Below are positions 31,781-32,941 of a stretch of 32,941 bases of DNA, in pieces; within the stretch, counting starts at the first letter, position 1; every line of letters starts with the position of its first letter. Made by a program: the position numbers and the translations under genes. Origin of the DNA: Hofstenia miamia (taxonomy: Eukaryota > Xenacoelomorpha > Acoela > Hofsteniidae). The notes under the pieces were generated by a model, which saw nothing but the letters and a program-made list of their open reading frames with translations, did no database searches and was not told the origin of the DNA. The stretch spans positions 1,535,120 through 1,568,060 of the forward strand of contig CABFPE010000122.1 in assembly GCA_900660155.1 (NCBI GenBank), read 5' to 3'.

Positions 31781-32533
31781 TTTGCCCCATGCTAGTGGAC
31801 CACTGATGGATAAGTAGTGGCAGTAGTAGCAATTGCAGCCACTCATAGCCAACAGTGGACTGCTGGTGGACCACTAGTGACATCTAATTTACTCTTAATC
31901 GAAAATAATATATGAGCTAATGCTTGTAAGTAAAATATTATTCATTATTATGCTCTCTTAGATCTCATAAACATATAAAATTCATTGTGAAGAGCTTTTT
32001 TGCAATTTTCTGTTTGCAAAAATTATAAGATATATGTGCAGAAGGGAATTTCAAAATAATTTATTCACGATTATGCATGGACCTTGAAATCAATGTCTAC
32101 ATGAGTACTTAAAATTGGGCAAAATATATTTTTAATTATTGGAAAAAAATAATGTTTAAAAATTGCAATTTCTTCGGAAATTGAAAATTAAATATAAATT
32201 GGGCATTTTTGCGGGCTTGTTGTTATTCCATTCTTAATCTAAATTCAATCTTAATGGTGAGCTTGCTAGCATTTCCTTCAACCCTTTGTTGGGTTTGTGT
32301 TAGTTTAAACTGCAATGTTTAAACTATATCAATATAAAAGTTTGCTTTTGCTACATTTGAGACATAGCTGTAATGCTTAAATCATATTTTTGCCACCAGT
32401 GGCCCACCAATTAGTCAACAGTGGACCACCAGTTAGCCACTTGTGGTCTACTGGTGCAAGGGTGGCCAAGCCCTACCTGGTGGCCCACTGTATCTGCCAC
32501 TGGTGGTCCACCCATATTTGGCTATGCGGGCAA
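31781..32533. mobile_element. MITE-like element with CCACTGGTGG word arrays
   Basis: The ends form imperfect inverted repeats (TTTGCCCCATGC at 31781 and TTTGCCCGCATAGC inward from 32533). Both subterminal regions are packed with short self-complementary words such as CCACCAGTGG, CCACTGGTGG, GTGGACCACC and ACCACTAGTG (31796-31883 and 32392-32511). The core (about 31900-32385) aligns with that of the element at 22190-22997 in the same orientation. There is no coding capacity. Superfamily is unknown and no target duplication is evident. Confidence 0.72.
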
Positions 32534-32941
32534 ATATGTTGAACTGGTTGAATGAGTCAACTATAGTTCTCCTGCATTTAAATTGATCCGTTCAATTCCT
32601 TGTTAGTAAAAAATAGATTTTATTGTGATCATATGCTGTAATTAGATTATTTGCACACACAATAGTAGTGTATATAAGGCAGGTTTGATCTCACAAAATG
32701 ACCTTGAGCTCTGCGATNTCATCTGATATGTGTCAATAATCACACATTGCCATCAATAAATTATATCTAAGCATTGGTGTAAGTGTTATGCATTCGCAAA
32801 ATTAAATGGGGACAATTATGCTATGCAATTAATAATCAAAATCTTATAGACACTCTCTTTTGGCATATTAAATAATTAAGAGTGTATTATTATTACAACA
32901 CAGAGAATTTAATATTAACACAAAAGAATAATATTACGTCC
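32534..32941. other. No recognised feature; one ambiguous base
   Basis: AT-rich sequence to the right edge, with a single N at 32718. I see no frame, repeat or RNA gene. Confidence 0.4.

Overview
This is AT-rich eukaryotic nuclear DNA, most likely from an invertebrate animal and plausibly an arthropod. The evidence is an animal-type CNOT4 gene, a Chk2 FHA exon with canonical splice sites, and a mixed load of Tigger/pogo, piggyBac and several non-LTR retroelement families. I cannot narrow the species further from sequence alone. No rRNA, tRNA, CRISPR array or prokaryotic operon is visible.

Layout. 1-575: remnant of a piggyBac transposon with its TTAA end. About 950-4440 (minus): a badly decayed CR1/L2-like non-LTR element with traces of ORF1 (SGNH-esterase-like), APE endonuclease and reverse transcriptase. 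4647-5104 (minus): the first two coding exons of a Chk2 kinase gene; the rest lies beyond the left edge, so the CR1/L2-like and piggyBac relics probably sit in its second coding intron. 5621-7555 (plus): an intact, single-exon CNOT4 E3 ligase gene, head-to-head with Chk2 across about 0.5 kb. About 7970-16300: a tandem satellite of ~350-bp monomers, decayed at both edges and homogenised in the middle into two successive higher-order repeats (1053 bp and ~935 bp). 16.8-17.2 kb: a small word-repeat element and a perfect GGGCCC hairpin. 17.4-20.4 kb (minus): two same-orientation relics of one APE-type non-LTR family. 22190-22997 and 31781-32533: two MITE-like elements that share a core but have completely different ends. 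23533-28506: a dead Tigger-like DNA transposon, flanked by TA, split by a young REL-endonuclease non-LTR retroelement with an intact 979-residue ORF. 29258-30478 (minus): a 5'-truncated non-LTR RT relic. 30.5-31.3 kb: two coding-looking but unidentified minus-strand stretches and a perfect 20-bp-arm hairpin.

How it fits together. The only clear host genes are Chk2 (DNA-damage checkpoint kinase) and CNOT4 (RING ubiquitin ligase associated with CCR4-NOT), probably sharing a divergent promoter. The rest is a stratified record of mobile DNA. The ages can be ordered: Tigger died first, the REL element landed in it later and is still open, and the satellite was amplified in at least two rounds. The most unusual observation is the pair of MITE-like elements whose cores are homologous while their ends carry different arrays of short palindromic words.
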